From contig OX336389.2 in the NCBI GenBank assembly GCA_946902985.2, forward strand, positions 1,009,949,441 through 1,010,013,440: a DNA stretch of 64,000 nucleotides. Direction: 5' to 3'. Of this stretch, positions 1-10,965 are shown piece by piece. Made by a program: the position numbers and the translations under genes. The notes below the pieces were generated by a model. It was not told the origin of the DNA. It worked only from the letters and a program-made list of their open reading frames with translations, and did no database searches. This DNA comes from Meconema thalassinum (lineage: Eukaryota; Arthropoda; Insecta; Orthoptera; Tettigoniidae). How positions within the stretch are numbered: the stretch's first letter is position 1; every line of letters begins with the position of its first letter.

Positions 1-2278
1 TTTATAACAGTTTGAATATGTTCAATTTTTTTCTTACCATTTTTTTGAAATAAAAATATTTTTTGAAAATAGAGATATTTTTTGAAAATAGAAATATTTA
101 TTAATATTAATAAAATTTTGGTTTAATGTACTCATCAAGTACCCATAATTATGAATGCAAAGTTTAAGGTCTCTATGTATTACGGCTTTTAAACTATGTA
201 TAGCTAAAGTTAAAGGTTTTAAGGTCGGTGGTTTACTTGCAGAAACTGAGTGCAGATACGTCATCAGATTTTTCAAATGACTGAGGAGAATGGCCACCTA
301 AAATAAACGATGAAGTACGAAAAATTCTTGTTGAGCGAGGACAACAGCAGGTCACATACCAAGAATTTCCTGTGGACCTTAAAGGTAGGCGATTTTCCTC
401 AAAGCATTACACAAGGAAGCTTTGAAACGGAGAGCAAGTCCGCAGCATTTGGTTAATGTATTCCATATTGAAAAACGCAGTTTTTTGTTTTGCTTGCAAA
501 CTTTTTGGAAATGATAATTCTCTTCCTGCTGGTGGCCAAGGGTATTCTGACTGGCAAAACTTGAGCAAAACTTTGACCATTCATATTCAAAACTGCAAAT
601 GTTGGCGCAAACTCTCTTTACGTTTACGTTTAAAAAAAAACTATTGACGAGGAAAATGAAAGACTTATTCGTGCTGAAATTGAACATAGGAATCAAGTTC
701 TAAAACGCCTACTATGTATTGTACAATTTTTGGGAACTCAGGGATTGGCCTTTAGAGGGAAAAAGACACCCTATTTGAACGTAATAAGGGAAATTTCTTA
801 AAGCTGGTAGAACACATAGCTAAATTTGATGGTTTTATGGATGAACATGTGAGGAGAATAAGTCCAAAAGAAACACACATACACTACTTGAGCAAGAGTA
901 TCCAAAATGAGTTTGTTAGTTTCTTGTCGGCCAAGATTCAAGCTAACATTTTACAACAGATACAGCAAGCAACGTACTATTCTATTATATTAGACTGTAT
1001 TCCAGACATTAGCCACACGGAGCAAATGACTCGTTGAAAGATTTGTAAAAATTTTAGCAAATGAGGATATTTCAATTAAGGAACATTTTTTGGGGTTTGT
1101 TCCCATTACAGATTCTTCAGGTGAAGGCCTCACAGAGGTATTGCTCAAACAGTTAGAAGCACGAGCCATGAGAGGCCAGGCGTACGACAATGATTCCGCA
1201 ATGAAGGGATAAACATGTTCGAGTCCAGAAGAGAATCCTTGATTTAAATCCTCGAGCTTTTTATGTACCGTGTGGGAACCACTCCTTGAACTTGGTCATT
1301 AATGATGCAGCTCTGTCGTGCAACATTGCTGTGGACTGTTTCAGCACTATACAAGATGTTTTTTTTTTTCAGTTCTACTCAAAGATGGAATATTTTGCTG
1401 AAATATGTTTCAAGTCTGACAGTATAACCACTCTGCAATACTAGATGGGAAAGTAGAATTGAGGCATTGTTGCCTTTGAGGTACCACATTGAAGAAGTGT
1501 ATGATGCCTTATATGAAGCTTCAAGATCAGAAACTTGATGCATTTGGTAGGAACACTGCCATAGGACTAAAAAAAAAAACTGCAAAACTTCAAGTTTCTA
1601 TGCTGCTTAGTGACATGGCATGAGATCCTGCATAAAACCAATATGGTTAGTAAACTGTTGCAAAAAGTCACAAATGACCTACAAAGTTCAATGGATCTCA
1701 TTATAAGTGTAAAATCATTACTGGAAAAGATGAGATCAGATCAAGGGCTAAACAGCGTTATTACAGATGCAAAAGAACTTGCAGAAAAAATCGAGGTTGA
1801 TGCTAACTTTGACAAAGAAACCCTACTTCGGCCAAGAAAAGTAAAAAAACAGTTCTCTTATGAGAGTGAAGATGAAGCTGTACGTTCTGGAAAAAATGCA
1901 TTTAAAGTTAACTTCTTCTTTGTCGTACCTGACACAGCAATAGCCTCATTAAGGGAGAGATTAGAGCTAATGGAACACCATAGTGAAAGTTTCAAATTTC
2001 GTTATGACATTGCTAGCTTCGAGAAGAATTTGAACGAACAAGAGTTGAAGAAAGCCTGTAAGCACCTTCAAACCGTTTTGAGTGATGGAGGAGACTGTGA
2101 TGTGAACGGAGATGATCTGTTCGAAGAACTGCAATTTTTTCACCAGCTGGAGCCTTGTCTTTTATAACCCAACGTGGTTATGTGGACATTTTTCCAAATG
2201 TTTTTGTTGTGTTGAGGATTCTGCTAACGCTCCCGGTATCAGTGGCCAGCGGAGAAAGAAGTTTTTCGAAGTTAAAAC
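1..2278 (+). mobile_element. hAT transposon (ZMYM1/DUF4371-like), left part
   Basis: This is the left part of a hAT DNA transposon whose 5' terminus lies before the window. The element resumes at 8104 and probably ends at 8498, where the sequence GACCTAGGGCCGGCACTG reads as an inverted CAGTGCCGGCCC terminus. Between 2278 and 8104 it is split by a second hAT. The split falls inside the codons of the dimerisation domain, and the reading frame joins across it. Positions 1-300 are AT-rich, with a possible splice acceptor (acttgcag) near 240. Confidence 0.7.
303..2278 (+). pseudogene. hAT transposase (TTF-finger/DUF4371 type), degenerate
   Basis: This is a decayed cut-and-paste transposase of the kind often annotated as zinc finger MYM-type protein 1-like. 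A TTF-like region is visible around 459-600 (SILKNAVFCFACKLFG, then a W-x-K/H-containing stretch). A catalytic-domain block lies at 970-1030 (SIILDCIPDISHTEQM, where the family has D-x-T-x-D-x-S-H-x-E-Q). A CGNHSLNLVINDAA block follows near 1270-1310. Residues 1610-2167 form the longest open stretch. The hAT dimerisation block LPVSVASGERSFSKLK ends exactly at 2278. Several stops and frameshifts (for example after 645 and 1035) exclude function. The last part of the protein continues at 8104. Confidence 0.75.
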
Positions 2279-2587
2279 CAGGGTGTCGAGCGATGGCCTT
2301 TTTTCAAATTCCCGTATAATTCCCGTATTTCCCGTACGAAAATCCACCAAATTCCCGTATATTTTAGAACCCTCTAAGACTAGAGTTCGCATACCGAATG
2401 CCTGAAAAATGAATCTTAAAGCGCGAATCAAAATTTTCTGGCGTAAGTCTAACTGCATTTTTGGAGCAAAGCGTGAGCAAAGCGCGCGCGAGTGAACTCT
2501 CTCGCAGATGGGATGGGATGCTACGAACACAAATAAAATACCGTTTACCTGAGGAGAGCTGATATAAATGACTGTTTTACTGAGGAG

Positions 2588-3296
2588 TAGTGATGTGCGC
2601 GAGTGACGCTTGGACTCGCGAGAATCGAGTCTAGCAGTTCCGAGTCTGAACGAGTAACCCGTGCGAAGGACTCGAGTCTCCACGGTGACGTCACGATCCG
2701 TACTTACGATATAGGACAGAATGCGGCCAAATTCCCAACACTCGCTAAACTTGCAAACGACTTTTCTACTAGTGATTTACAAGAGAAATCGTTTGTAAAA
2801 TGCACACTATGCTTCATATTATAACGACTAGGTAATGATAAAGAAAGAAATGTAATTTAAAAAATCAAGTTTAAAAAAAACCTCCTCGCCGGGAATCGAA
2901 CCCCAGCACGCTGCGTGAAAGTTAGCACCGATAACCACTCAACCAGAGATATCGATAAGACTACTGGCGTTATCAACAGCGATATATACTACTGCTTAGC
3001 AAATTATCACGTTGCAGGAAATATCTCTTTAGTGTACTGTATTGAGTTCTTTCTGTCATCAGTCCACTTCTTGCCGGTTTCCAATTTTGAATATTCTATT
3101 GTATCACTGTGCATTGATGGGAAACTAATACAATACTTGGCCAAGGCGTACCGACATTACTATATATCATGTAGTTTCCATGTATGGCTCACGGATAACG
3201 CTGACAGCGTCCTCGGCCTCGATTCCGGACTCGAGTATCTCGAGTTTTACGGTTCCAGACTCGATTCTTCGCGAGTCCACACGCAGCCCATCACTA
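2588..3296. mobile_element. Non-autonomous hAT MITE, 709 bp
   Basis: The terminal inverted repeats begin TAGTGATG and end CATCACTA. They extend about 60 bp with mismatches, through GGACTCGCG and AATCGAGTC blocks on both sides. A perfect 8-bp duplication, CTGAGGAG, flanks the element (2580-2587 and 3297-3304). The 8-bp TSD and TAGTGATG ends are typical of hAT. No transposase ORF is present. The element contains a tRNA-like stretch at 2881-2950 and sits inside the larger hAT at 2279-8103. Confidence 0.85.
2881..2950 (-). other. tRNA-like sequence with pol III box A and box B
   Basis: On the minus strand a box A-like TGGTTGAGTGGTTATC (about 2929-2944) is followed by a box B-like GGTTCGATTCCCGGC (about 2890-2903). 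The two arms of an acceptor stem do not pair, so this is not a functional tRNA. It is either a tRNA-derived SINE head or a tRNA pseudogene captured inside the MITE. Confidence 0.5.
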
Positions 3297-3304
3297 CTGA
3301 GGAG

Positions 3305-5986
3305 GGTTGAGAGAGTAGAGAATAGGAGTGTCACATCTTCATATATATTATTTCAGTAGTAAGCATCCTTCCTGCGGCGCTCACAAGCGACCGATCGTGA
3401 CAAATGAGCATTCAAAGGAAAGAGAATAGACATTAGCAGTGACTTATTGCACTATAATTTCATAAATATCTATAATTTCTTTAAAAAAGGACTTTAAAAA
3501 AATTGTATGAAGTGTGCGATTTGCAATCACCGTTGATGTAGGATAATACGCTCCATACTTGCTGTCCACGGGCCACTGAGACGCCTGTTTCATGTCATAT
3601 TAACATTCTGAGGTCTTTCCATTATCCTGAAATGTTAAGTGTTCTATAATCATTTGGTTGAAATAAAAACATAACCTTTCTCCTTAAGTGTCTCATTATA
3701 AACCTATTGGAGAAAGTGTGGTTTATGAACATGCGAGATTTCTCGCACGGGTCCGCTAGTAATAAATATTTACTGGAAGTGATTGAATTGTATGGTACCG
3801 TAACCTTATGGAGCTTCCACGAGTTAAAATGGCATCGAAGCTTATGCATAACGAACTTCCGGTCCGTGAATCTCCATTTGATTTTCATTGGCAGTGAAAC
3901 GTTCGTTCGTGATTATCTTCGTTATTATTTCGGATTGTGGTTTTGTCTTTAGGCGTTCAACTTATGAAATAATAACTAAAAGTTTGGTATTTCATGAATA
4001 TTCCAAAGACAAGTGTCTCCAAAAAGAGTAATTAGTAGAACTTCGCATCAGAGACGACCATAACAAACAGCTTGCCTACCAAGTGTGCGATTTGCACATT
4101 TCAAACGGCATTGGTCGAACATATCTTAGACTACAATAATTAAGTTGGTGCAAATTATATATGTTATATGTGAGAATATTATTATAATTTGCTATCCAGT
4201 TGTTATATTGGCATATTATGCATTAACGCGACCCGTTTAAATGCTAAATTGTGAGGTAAGCTACGAGTTGTAGGCTATTCGCCGTACCGGTAGGCCTAAT
4301 ATTTACTAACAACTCATCGTTTCTTCTTTAATATTTATTTAATCATTATAATTATAATAGCCTATCTATTAACACTTATTTAACCAATAACCATTTTATA
4401 ATTCTATACATATTCCAGGTATTGCAAGAAAGCGATTTGATAGCACATGCGGCTCTACCTTAAAATCCAACCATGCCCAGTTTTCATTACTTATGGATGA
4501 TATTACCGCAAGTTAATAAACCAAACAACTGGCAACATATGTTTTTAAATGCTCATTTACATCTTCACCCTAGTCTACGTAAAGTACCATACGGTAATCA
4601 CTGATAGGGTAGGGGGGTTATGACCGCAATTTCACAAACGAACGGACCTCATTTTGCATGAATCCTAATGGAGGTATGGATTGTCTGCATTTAGAAATAT
4701 GTTAGTCAATAATTTAAAACAAGATGCCAGAAAACTAAATACAAAAAGCTGCGTGCCTACTACGGTGTTAAGTTGCTCCGTGAAAAAAATACACTTCGCC
4801 AAGATTATACGACGTGCATACAGTTAAATACAATCATCCAATTGGAGGAACACTTTCTTTGTCACGATCTTATAAGCAATTAAAACATAAACTGCTGCAA
4901 TTTACGGGAAAATGTGCAACATTTAGAGACTACGAGTGTTGTATGTGGCACAACGTTAGCTGACATTTCGCATCATTAATACATAAGGAATGAACACATG
5001 CAGAGCCTTCTCACTGCACACAGCTGAAGATCATATCATTCTTGGGGCTTTTACGTTCTCTTAACAATAAGTTGCTTAGTCACATGCAAGGAAAATTGTA
5101 GTACACACTTCCCATTGCTTCCATTACCTGACTACTAAACCAGAAGCTGGTAATGCATAACCATACGCCGATGGCGCGTCCTATGGCAAATGAAAGATCG
5201 AAAGAAAATGTAAGCTCTATAGGAGCCCGGAACAAGGCGATACAATCTTCTACACTACTGAAAATAGTCAAAATACCCTTTGTAATAATGAATAATAATT
5301 TTGGGGGTCATGTAGCAATAAATGTTACCCACCCACTATCCCTTTTTAGATCACGATTTGTATAGTGAAATTGGAGGTGTGTCCGCTATTACACGCGTAA
5401 ATTATGGGACAAATACAGTATTGCTAACCCCGCGCATTCGGTATTGACAGCCTTCCTGTCACTTTGCCCCGCTTTTCCTCTCCGCAACCTACGGTCGCCA
5501 CATAACAAGACCCTACGTCCAACCGCCACACGGCAAGAATTCTGAGCATGCTTCTCACCTACACCCTGTATTTCGAAGGAAACAACGCGAAGGATATGTC
5601 GGGAGCTTGAAACAGCTGAGCTGTGTTGCTAAGTGTTTTGAGTTGTTGTAAATCAACTGATTTGAATAATACACAGCGCTATATACTTCAGACATTTTTT
5701 CTGTACAATTATACGTAATATATTTAAAAAAACGGGCCTGAGTCAACGCCGAGGACTTTCAAACAGAGAAATACGATACTTTTAGATGAATAAATGAATT
5801 ACACACCGAAGCTATGATACCTTTATCATCGGTATTCAATTCAATAAATACGACAAAGAGGGCAAATACTCTACAGCTAATGAATATAAAAACACTCACC
5901 ATGCAATGATTATCCTTTAACATGAAACAAGAGTCTGAGTGGAGGTCGTTCACAGCTTACTGCAGTAGTTGACAGATAACACCATG
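3305..5986. other. Interior of the second hAT, no gene seen
   Basis: AT-rich sequence between the MITE and the first 58-bp repeat. Only short chance ORFs are present and none resembles a known protein. A faint inverted similarity (about 4600-4625 against 5325-5350, around GGGTAGGGGGGT and ACCCACCCAC) could mark a decayed MITE but is too weak to call. Confidence 0.4.
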
Positions 5987-6053
5987 CAGTCACTTGGCAA
6001 GGGTTTCTTTGACACCCTCCATTCCTTCACTGTCCCTATCATCATCACCACCA
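5987..6053 (+). repeat. Direct repeat, copy 1
   Basis: About 58 bp starting CAGTCACTTGGCAAGGG recurs at 6315 in the same orientation, 328 bp away. The copies differ mainly by a 3-bp unit in the CATCAT/CACCAC end. The element responsible is not identified. Confidence 0.8.
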
Positions 6054-6314
6054 TGCACACTCACTTAATCGCGACTCTCTACGTTTAATATTAGCTTTCG
6101 TGATAATACAAAAGTAAAGTTAAGGTAAAGACATATTTAGCACTGAGCACTCAAACAAGCCCCTCTGTGGCGATATTATTGCCGTGGTTTTATATTTTCG
6201 AGTTGTAGGCTATTGAATGACGGACGGTATTTTGAACACTATGAAGGGAAAGAATAGCCTGTGGTCTATTATTGATTGACGCAAGCAAACTGACATCAAT
6301 AAATAAAATATCCT

Positions 6315-6378
6315 CAGTCACTTGGCAAGGGTTTCTTTGACACCCTCCATTCCTTCACTGTCCCTATCATCACCACCA
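6315..6378 (+). repeat. Direct repeat, copy 2
   Basis: Second copy of the 58-bp sequence found at 5987. It follows an AATAAATAAAATA tract. Sequence between the copies (6054-6314) has no recognisable gene. Confidence 0.8.
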
Positions 6379-6829
6379 TCATTGTTTTTGTCAGAGCTTG
6401 ATGAATTGCCAAGGTTAATAATCATTTCATCCAACGCGATATCCAGACCACCTTCAGTATTTCTTTCTGTACATGCTGTACGGGATGTGTCCAGTCCTCG
6501 GGTCGAACTTCGGCGAAGTAAAAGTAACGAAACAATGACAATGAAAGGAAATCAGACACAGACAGTGATTAACAAGCGACTGAAACAATGCCTGCCCATA
6601 CGAGAAGAATTCTGTCACTCGTGTGGTGTATTTTGTAGCCACATGTTGGTAACGGGTGTTTGATAGTAAAATGTCGAGAGCTGGGTGAGATATTGTTTGT
6701 AGTTTTAGAAATGTATGCATGTGTAACGCATTTGCATTGAGTGTTTACACGGACTTAAATAAGTCACTTTGACAAATACAAGATTGTTACTAAGAACTTC
6801 AGTTAAACAAAACACAAAATTAAATACTT
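6379..6829. other. Non-coding interior of the second hAT
   Basis: No credible coding sequence is visible. Short ORFs on both strands have no family features. The hAT transposase remnant begins at about 6830 on the minus strand. Confidence 0.4.
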
Positions 6830-7587
6830 TTGACAGCACTTTTTTTTTTCCTTCCTGGAGACCTTCCCTGGATTTTCTTTCGACTGCCACCTTAGCCGCC
6901 GCTTCGCACCTGTTTTGTTTCCGAGGGAGCCGTGTCAGTACATTTACTGGCACGTTAAAGATCCCCTTCGGGGCAAAATTCCGGCACCCCGGCGTCTCTA
7001 AAAGCCAGTGTAGTTAAAAGGGACGTAAAACCAATAACATTATTATTATTATTGTTTTGTTTCCTTGAAGACGGCGTAGAGTATCATGCAGTTTGGACTC
7101 TTGCTCACGGTTATCTTTTCTACTGCACCAGCTGCCATCACAGCGTCCTGAACAGTAGGCTATGCATGCCAATCAGACTTGCTTCTTTGAGATTGACGAT
7201 CATGCACTCCTTGTTCAGGGAGAAACCTCTGTCTAGAGCTGCATTGTTGTGATACAAAAGCAGTATCATTTTAACGAAGCTTGTGAGATCGTTTTTGGCA
7301 GGAACTGAGGAAGGTGCTGAAGCCACTAATTCAGACCACAGCACGTCGAGCCGTGGCTCTTTTCCGTCGAACTGCTTCAAACGCGCAGTAACGGAGAGCA
7401 GTCTCAGAAGTGCGGAGTAGCTGCTCTTGATGCGGTCAGCCATTGCGCCAGAAAGCAAATTCTTCTGATTACAAAGAATTTCCAGGGCAATGACGATCGT
7501 AACTTCTTCCAACTTAGGAGTCTCAGCGACCCCTATAGTGTCTAGGCAGGAAATAGCACGGGTCTCTCTTGAGCAAGAGTTGACCAC
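6830..7587 (-). pseudogene. hAT transposase, C-terminal remnant
   Basis: Read on the minus strand, a long open stretch (7587-7138) ends in ALDRGFSLNKECMIVNLKEA, which resembles the (V/E)RGFSxNKE dimerisation block of a hAT subgroup. A one-base indel near 7150 shifts the frame, and reading resumes with DAVMAAGAVEKITVSKS. After a SINE-like insert (6923-7052) it continues as an Ala/Lys/Glu-rich coil around EAAAKVAVERKSREGLQEGK (about 6905-6840). The N-terminal and catalytic parts are missing, so this is a broken internal-deletion copy. The family call is from remembered motif shape, not from alignment. Confidence 0.55.
6923..7052 (+). mobile_element. SINE- or LINE-tail insertion with (ATT)n end
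   Basis: A 130-bp insert is flanked by a perfect 12-bp duplication, TGTTTTGTTTCC (6911-6922 and 7053-7064). It contains the block GGCACGTTAAAGATCCCC, then CCGGCACCCCGGCG, and ends in a (ATT)n run. The TSD and simple-repeat tail indicate target-primed retrotransposition of a 5'-truncated element. It lies in the C-terminal region of the hAT transposase remnant. Confidence 0.75.
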
Positions 7588-8103
7588 TCTTTGATTTTTT
7601 CAGCCATAGGATACGAATGTACAATTTTCGGCAGTTGGTGCGAAATTGCAGCACATCCGCGTCAGGAATTTTCTGATATCTTGATCTGTTAGCTTCATTA
7701 AGGGCTGCTCTTGTCGAGAAACCCAGGTCTCCTCTGTGAATAACAAGGCGGACTGATTCCTGATGTCATTGTCAGCAACGAGCGCGGCGCGCGTAGCCCC
7801 ACGCGTAGAGGGTACGGCCGGCGGTCGGCCAGGCAAAGTATGCATTCGACGTTGACTGGGTTCTAATCCCGCTTAGCGCTCTATCGGTGGCGCAAATTAC
7901 GGGTGGCAGCGCGGTCTGCAGGCGAAATAGAAGATTGAGCGGGAGGACTCTACCGAGCGTTCGGGGGCTAAGAAGTCGGGCATTAAGAGACTTTTCAAGA
8001 TTTCCCGTATCAAGTGCGAATTTCCCGTATAATTCCCGTATTTTTCCCGGGTCACTAAAATTCCCGTATAATTCCCGTATTTCCCGTATCGCTCGACACC
8101 CTG

Positions 8104-8266
8104 TAAAACATACAAAAACATACTTGCGTTCAATTTTCAGCCAAGAGCACTTTAGCGAACTAGCTACTTTGGTCATTGAAAATGATTTGTTAAATGAAAT
8201 GCAAACAGATTTGCTGCTGAACGAGTTTTCTAAAGTGAAAGCCAGGAAAATCTCGTTTTATTTTTA
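8104..8266 (+). pseudogene. hAT transposase C-terminus (continuation of 303-2278)
   Basis: The frame starts KHTKTYLRSIFSQEHFSELA and ends at a stop at 8265-8267. Joined to LPVSVASGERSFSKLK, which ends at 2278, it restores the hAT dimerisation domain across the 5.8-kb insertion. The restored element is still a pseudogene because of upstream stops. Confidence 0.8.
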
Positions 8267-8498
8267 AAAGATTTCAACAGTGTGCAAAAAATCAACAGTA
8301 ATTGTCATTCTATGTAATAATAATGACCTATAAATAAATGTTTGGTTTTAAGTTTTTTTTGTGTACCCCTTTGCCTTTTACCTCTTGGCCATATAACACG
8401 TCTAGTAAAAATAGTAAAGGTACTCTGATGAGTATAGCGGGGGGGGGGGGGCAAAATGTTCTTTGCTTACACTACAAAAAGACCTAGGGCCGGCACTG
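8267..8498 (+). mobile_element. 3' end of the first hAT element
   Basis: Non-coding 3' part of the element, including a run of 12 or more G at about 8440-8452. It ends in GACCTAGGGCCGGCACTG, a plausible hAT terminus (CAGTGCCGGCCC on the other strand). The matching left terminus lies outside the window, so the end point is an inference. Confidence 0.5.
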
Positions 8499-9332
8499 AA
8501 CTTTACTTGTTTTCTAAAATTCATTTGAGCAGGGGTGTACTGAACTTTGGCTGGATAAACTTTTTCTTCGTTGATATAAATATAGATTTTTGATTCATGA
8601 TAGCCACGTTTGTGAAGGCTTATTTGAGATCCATGTTAGATGGAATTGATAATCGTTATTAATACTAGTCAGTTGACTTACGATGATTCTGAAACAACAT
8701 TCATTTTTTTAAAATCAGCGTATATCCCAGATTTGATTAACGTGGAAGCACGTTTGATGAAGGAATTATGACTGTAATTATGGTTTTTGAAAGCATAGGT
8801 GTTTAATCCAGAGGAATTATTGAGAGAAACCAATCTATATAATTGGAAATAAATGTAATGATTTTGTATAAATTCTAACAACGATAGCCAAATGTAATGA
8901 TAATAAGCCGAAAATGAATTATTGTCATGAAATTCGTCGTTCACAAGTGAGGGTGACAAATAAGTGCAATTGTCTATTCTTAAGACATATAAATTGTTGA
9001 AATCAGTGCTCAGGGGAGTACAAGTGTATAATGATAAGAGCCGTATGGAGTAATGAAATTTATATTCAAACTAATATTATGAGGTTTTCCATGGAATGTA
9101 GTCCATGATGAATGGTTCTTTGAAGTCAGGTGCGACTTGACTGGCTTACAGATTGAATTCAGTGGAATGTGAAGGCTTATCTCTGTTGTGTAGAACCATG
9201 CAGTTCATGGCATGAAAGATCAGACTATTTGTTGAAGGATATTCATAATCCTTATCCTGGAATTAAATGCATTGCTGACAGAGGGTTTTTACAGTTACCC
9301 TAAGTCAGACAATTCTGAAAATTACAGTTGAT
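8499..9332. other. No gene recognised
   Basis: AT-rich sequence between the hAT and the first RTE-like LINE. A 93-codon minus-strand ORF (8678-8959) is low-complexity and matches nothing I recognise. Confidence 0.4.
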
Positions 9333-9347
9333 ATGAGGTAATGTTCA

Positions 9348-9585
9348 TCCTTTCCGAGGCCTGTTCCTGGTTTGAAAGCAAATATGATATCCACTACTGG
9401 CTTGCTAGGCCTATCGTAGCTCCACCAGAGCCCCGTCAGCTGTCACTTTTCAGGGTTCCCATAGAGCCTTCACAGCTACCGTAGCGGTCCCGGGGCACAC
9501 AAAGTCCCCACTGTACTTCACCCCTACAGGCAATCCCCTACTTCATGCCGTTGCCCGTCTCCCACCACGTGGAGGAGGGGTTGGA
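9348..9585 (-). mobile_element. Inverted 5' segment of RTE copy A
   Basis: Read on the minus strand this is the 5' UTR followed by the first codons of the element ORF (DIIFAFK...GTGLGKDG near 9405-9350). It keeps about 120 bp more 5' UTR than copy C, so it probably approaches the true 5' end of the family. Confidence 0.8.
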
Positions 9586-10791
9586 CTTGTGAGAGAGGAG
9601 CAGTATGGATTCAGACCTGGGAGATCAACAGTGGATCTCATATTTTCAGTGAGACAGCTCCAGGAACACCACTACAAATTTGGAGAGGATCTGGTGATGG
9701 CCTTCCTGGACATCGAAAAGGCCTATGATACAGTGTGTAGGGAGAAGGTTTGGAAAGCAATGGAAAACATGGGAGTGGAAAAAGAGACTAGAGGCAGAGT
9801 GAAGGAGATGTATTGTGGAAGTGTGAGTTGTGTGAAAGTTGGAGGGGAAAGAACAGACTGGTTCAGACAAATGAGTGGCCTGAAACAGGGTAGTGCGCTG
9901 TCACCCCTTCTCTTTATTGTGGTTATGGACGAGGTAATGACACGGATAGCAGGAAAGATAGGAGAAGATAAGATGAAAGCAATGGTGTTTGCAGATGATC
10001 TCATGGTCTGGGGAAACGAGGAGGAGGAAATTCAGGAGCAACTGAAGGCTTGGGAAGAAACAGTGGGAGAGTACGGATGGAAGTTCAACATCAGTAAATG
10101 TGAGATCCTGTTAACGACCAGGAAAAAGGACAGACCAATGAGTGGGATAACACTTGGAGGTGGACAGCTGAAGAAGGTGGAAAGTCTCAAGTACTTGGGA
10201 AGTATAGTGGAGGAAAATGGGAGAAATGACAAAGAGATTACGGAACGTGGCAGACAGGCAGAAGCATTTCTGAGAAGCATTAGGAGCTTAGTGTGGAATA
10301 AAGATGTCCCACAAAAAAGCAAGGAAGTGTTATACAGAAGCTACTATATCCCGATACTGACCTATGCTTCAGAAACGTGGACAATGAAGAAAAGAGACAT
10401 AAGCAGAATACAGGCAGGTGAAATGAAGTTCCTGCGAAGTAGGATCGGAGTAACAAGGAGAGACAGGGTGAGGAATGAAAAGGTCAGGGAAATGGTGAAA
10501 GAGGAGCCCTTGCAAGGTAGGATCGAGACATCAAGACTGAGGTGGTATGGACACTTAAAGAGAATGGATGAGAAGAAGATTCCCAAGAGGATACATGAGA
10601 TGCAGATGCAGAAGAAACGACCAAGGGGAAGACCAAGAGATAGATGGCTGAAAGGAGTGGAGGAATGTGTCAAGAAGAGAGGCGAGGACTGGACCAGAGT
10701 GACAGCGGAGAGGTGGTGAGAAGAAAGAACTAAGTGGCGAGACTTATGTTCCAAACAGACCCAGCCTGGGGCTGGAAACTGTACAAGATGA
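9586..10791 (+). pseudogene. RTE-like reverse transcriptase, C-terminal half
   Basis: The stretch encodes the RT core and C-terminal region of a single-ORF LINE whose endonuclease resembles craniofacial-development-protein-2-like (RTE/BovB) proteins. The RT motifs AFLDIEKAYD, GLKQGSALSPLLF and FADDLMVWG (about 9985-10011) are intact, followed by YLGSIVEENG and the terminal RLRWYGHLKRM. A TGG-to-TGA change makes a stop at 10717-10719. Without it the frame would run to 10789-10791, as in related copies. The endonuclease is absent from this plus-strand part. Confidence 0.85.
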
Positions 10792-10965
10792 TGATGATGA
10801 TGAGGTAATGTTCACCTCCACTTAGCTTCATTGCTTGGTCGGAGGGGCCCAATTTAAACAATTAACACTTATGAAATGACTTAAGAATATAACACTAATA
10901 GGAGGTTGTTGAATCTGGATACTTGCGAAAGTAAATACAGACACACTGGGAGTGTGCCACATTCA

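Larger units (their letters stand above)
2279..8103 (-). mobile_element. hAT transposon inserted in the first hAT
   Basis: The ends are perfect inverted repeats: CAGGGTGTCGAGCGAT at 2279-2294 and its complement at 8088-8103. Short TTCCCGTAT-type subterminal repeats lie just inside both ends (2310-2370 and 8008-8090). The flanks share TAAAAC (2273-2278 and 8104-8109). hAT elements normally duplicate 8 bp; restoring two lost bases on the left would give TAAAACAT. The coding remnant is on the minus strand (6830-7587). The interior also holds a hAT MITE and a SINE-like insert. CAGGGTG termini with ACGGGAA subterminal motifs are common among animal hATs. Confidence 0.75.
9348..10799 (+). mobile_element. 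RTE-like LINE copy A, 5'-inverted
   Basis: The insertion is bounded by a perfect 15-bp TSD, ATGAGGTAATGTTCA (9333-9347 and 10800-10814), and ends in a (GAT)n tail. Its first part (9348-about 9585) is the element's 5' end in minus orientation. The rest (about 9586-10799) is the 3' half in plus orientation. The order was checked against copy C at 51546-54552, whose 5' region matches 9351-9465 on the same strand although copy C is a minus-strand element. This is the layout expected from twin priming. Confidence 0.85.

Noticed and set aside
4600..5350. Weak inverted similarity suggesting a MITE
   Set aside because: Only about 20 gapped bases match and there is no TSD.
7772..8176. 134-codon minus-strand ORF crossing the hAT terminus
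   Set aside because: It runs across the 8103/8104 junction and through the TTCCCGTAT repeats, so it is an artefact of nested insertion.
8424..8455. CTGATGA followed by a G-run near the end of the first hAT
   Set aside because: There is no downstream GAAA and no paired helix II, so it is not a hammerhead core.
9646..10754. Long minus-strand ORFs opposite the RTE-like RT
   Set aside because: They are antisense shadows of the LINE coding sequence; similar shadows occur opposite the other LINE copies and are not listed.
10780..10802. Short tandem ATG/CAT runs as a possible CRISPR or satellite array (also at 10965, 19738, 25522 and 51545)
   Set aside because: Each run is a LINE 3' tail next to a TSD; there are no spacers.
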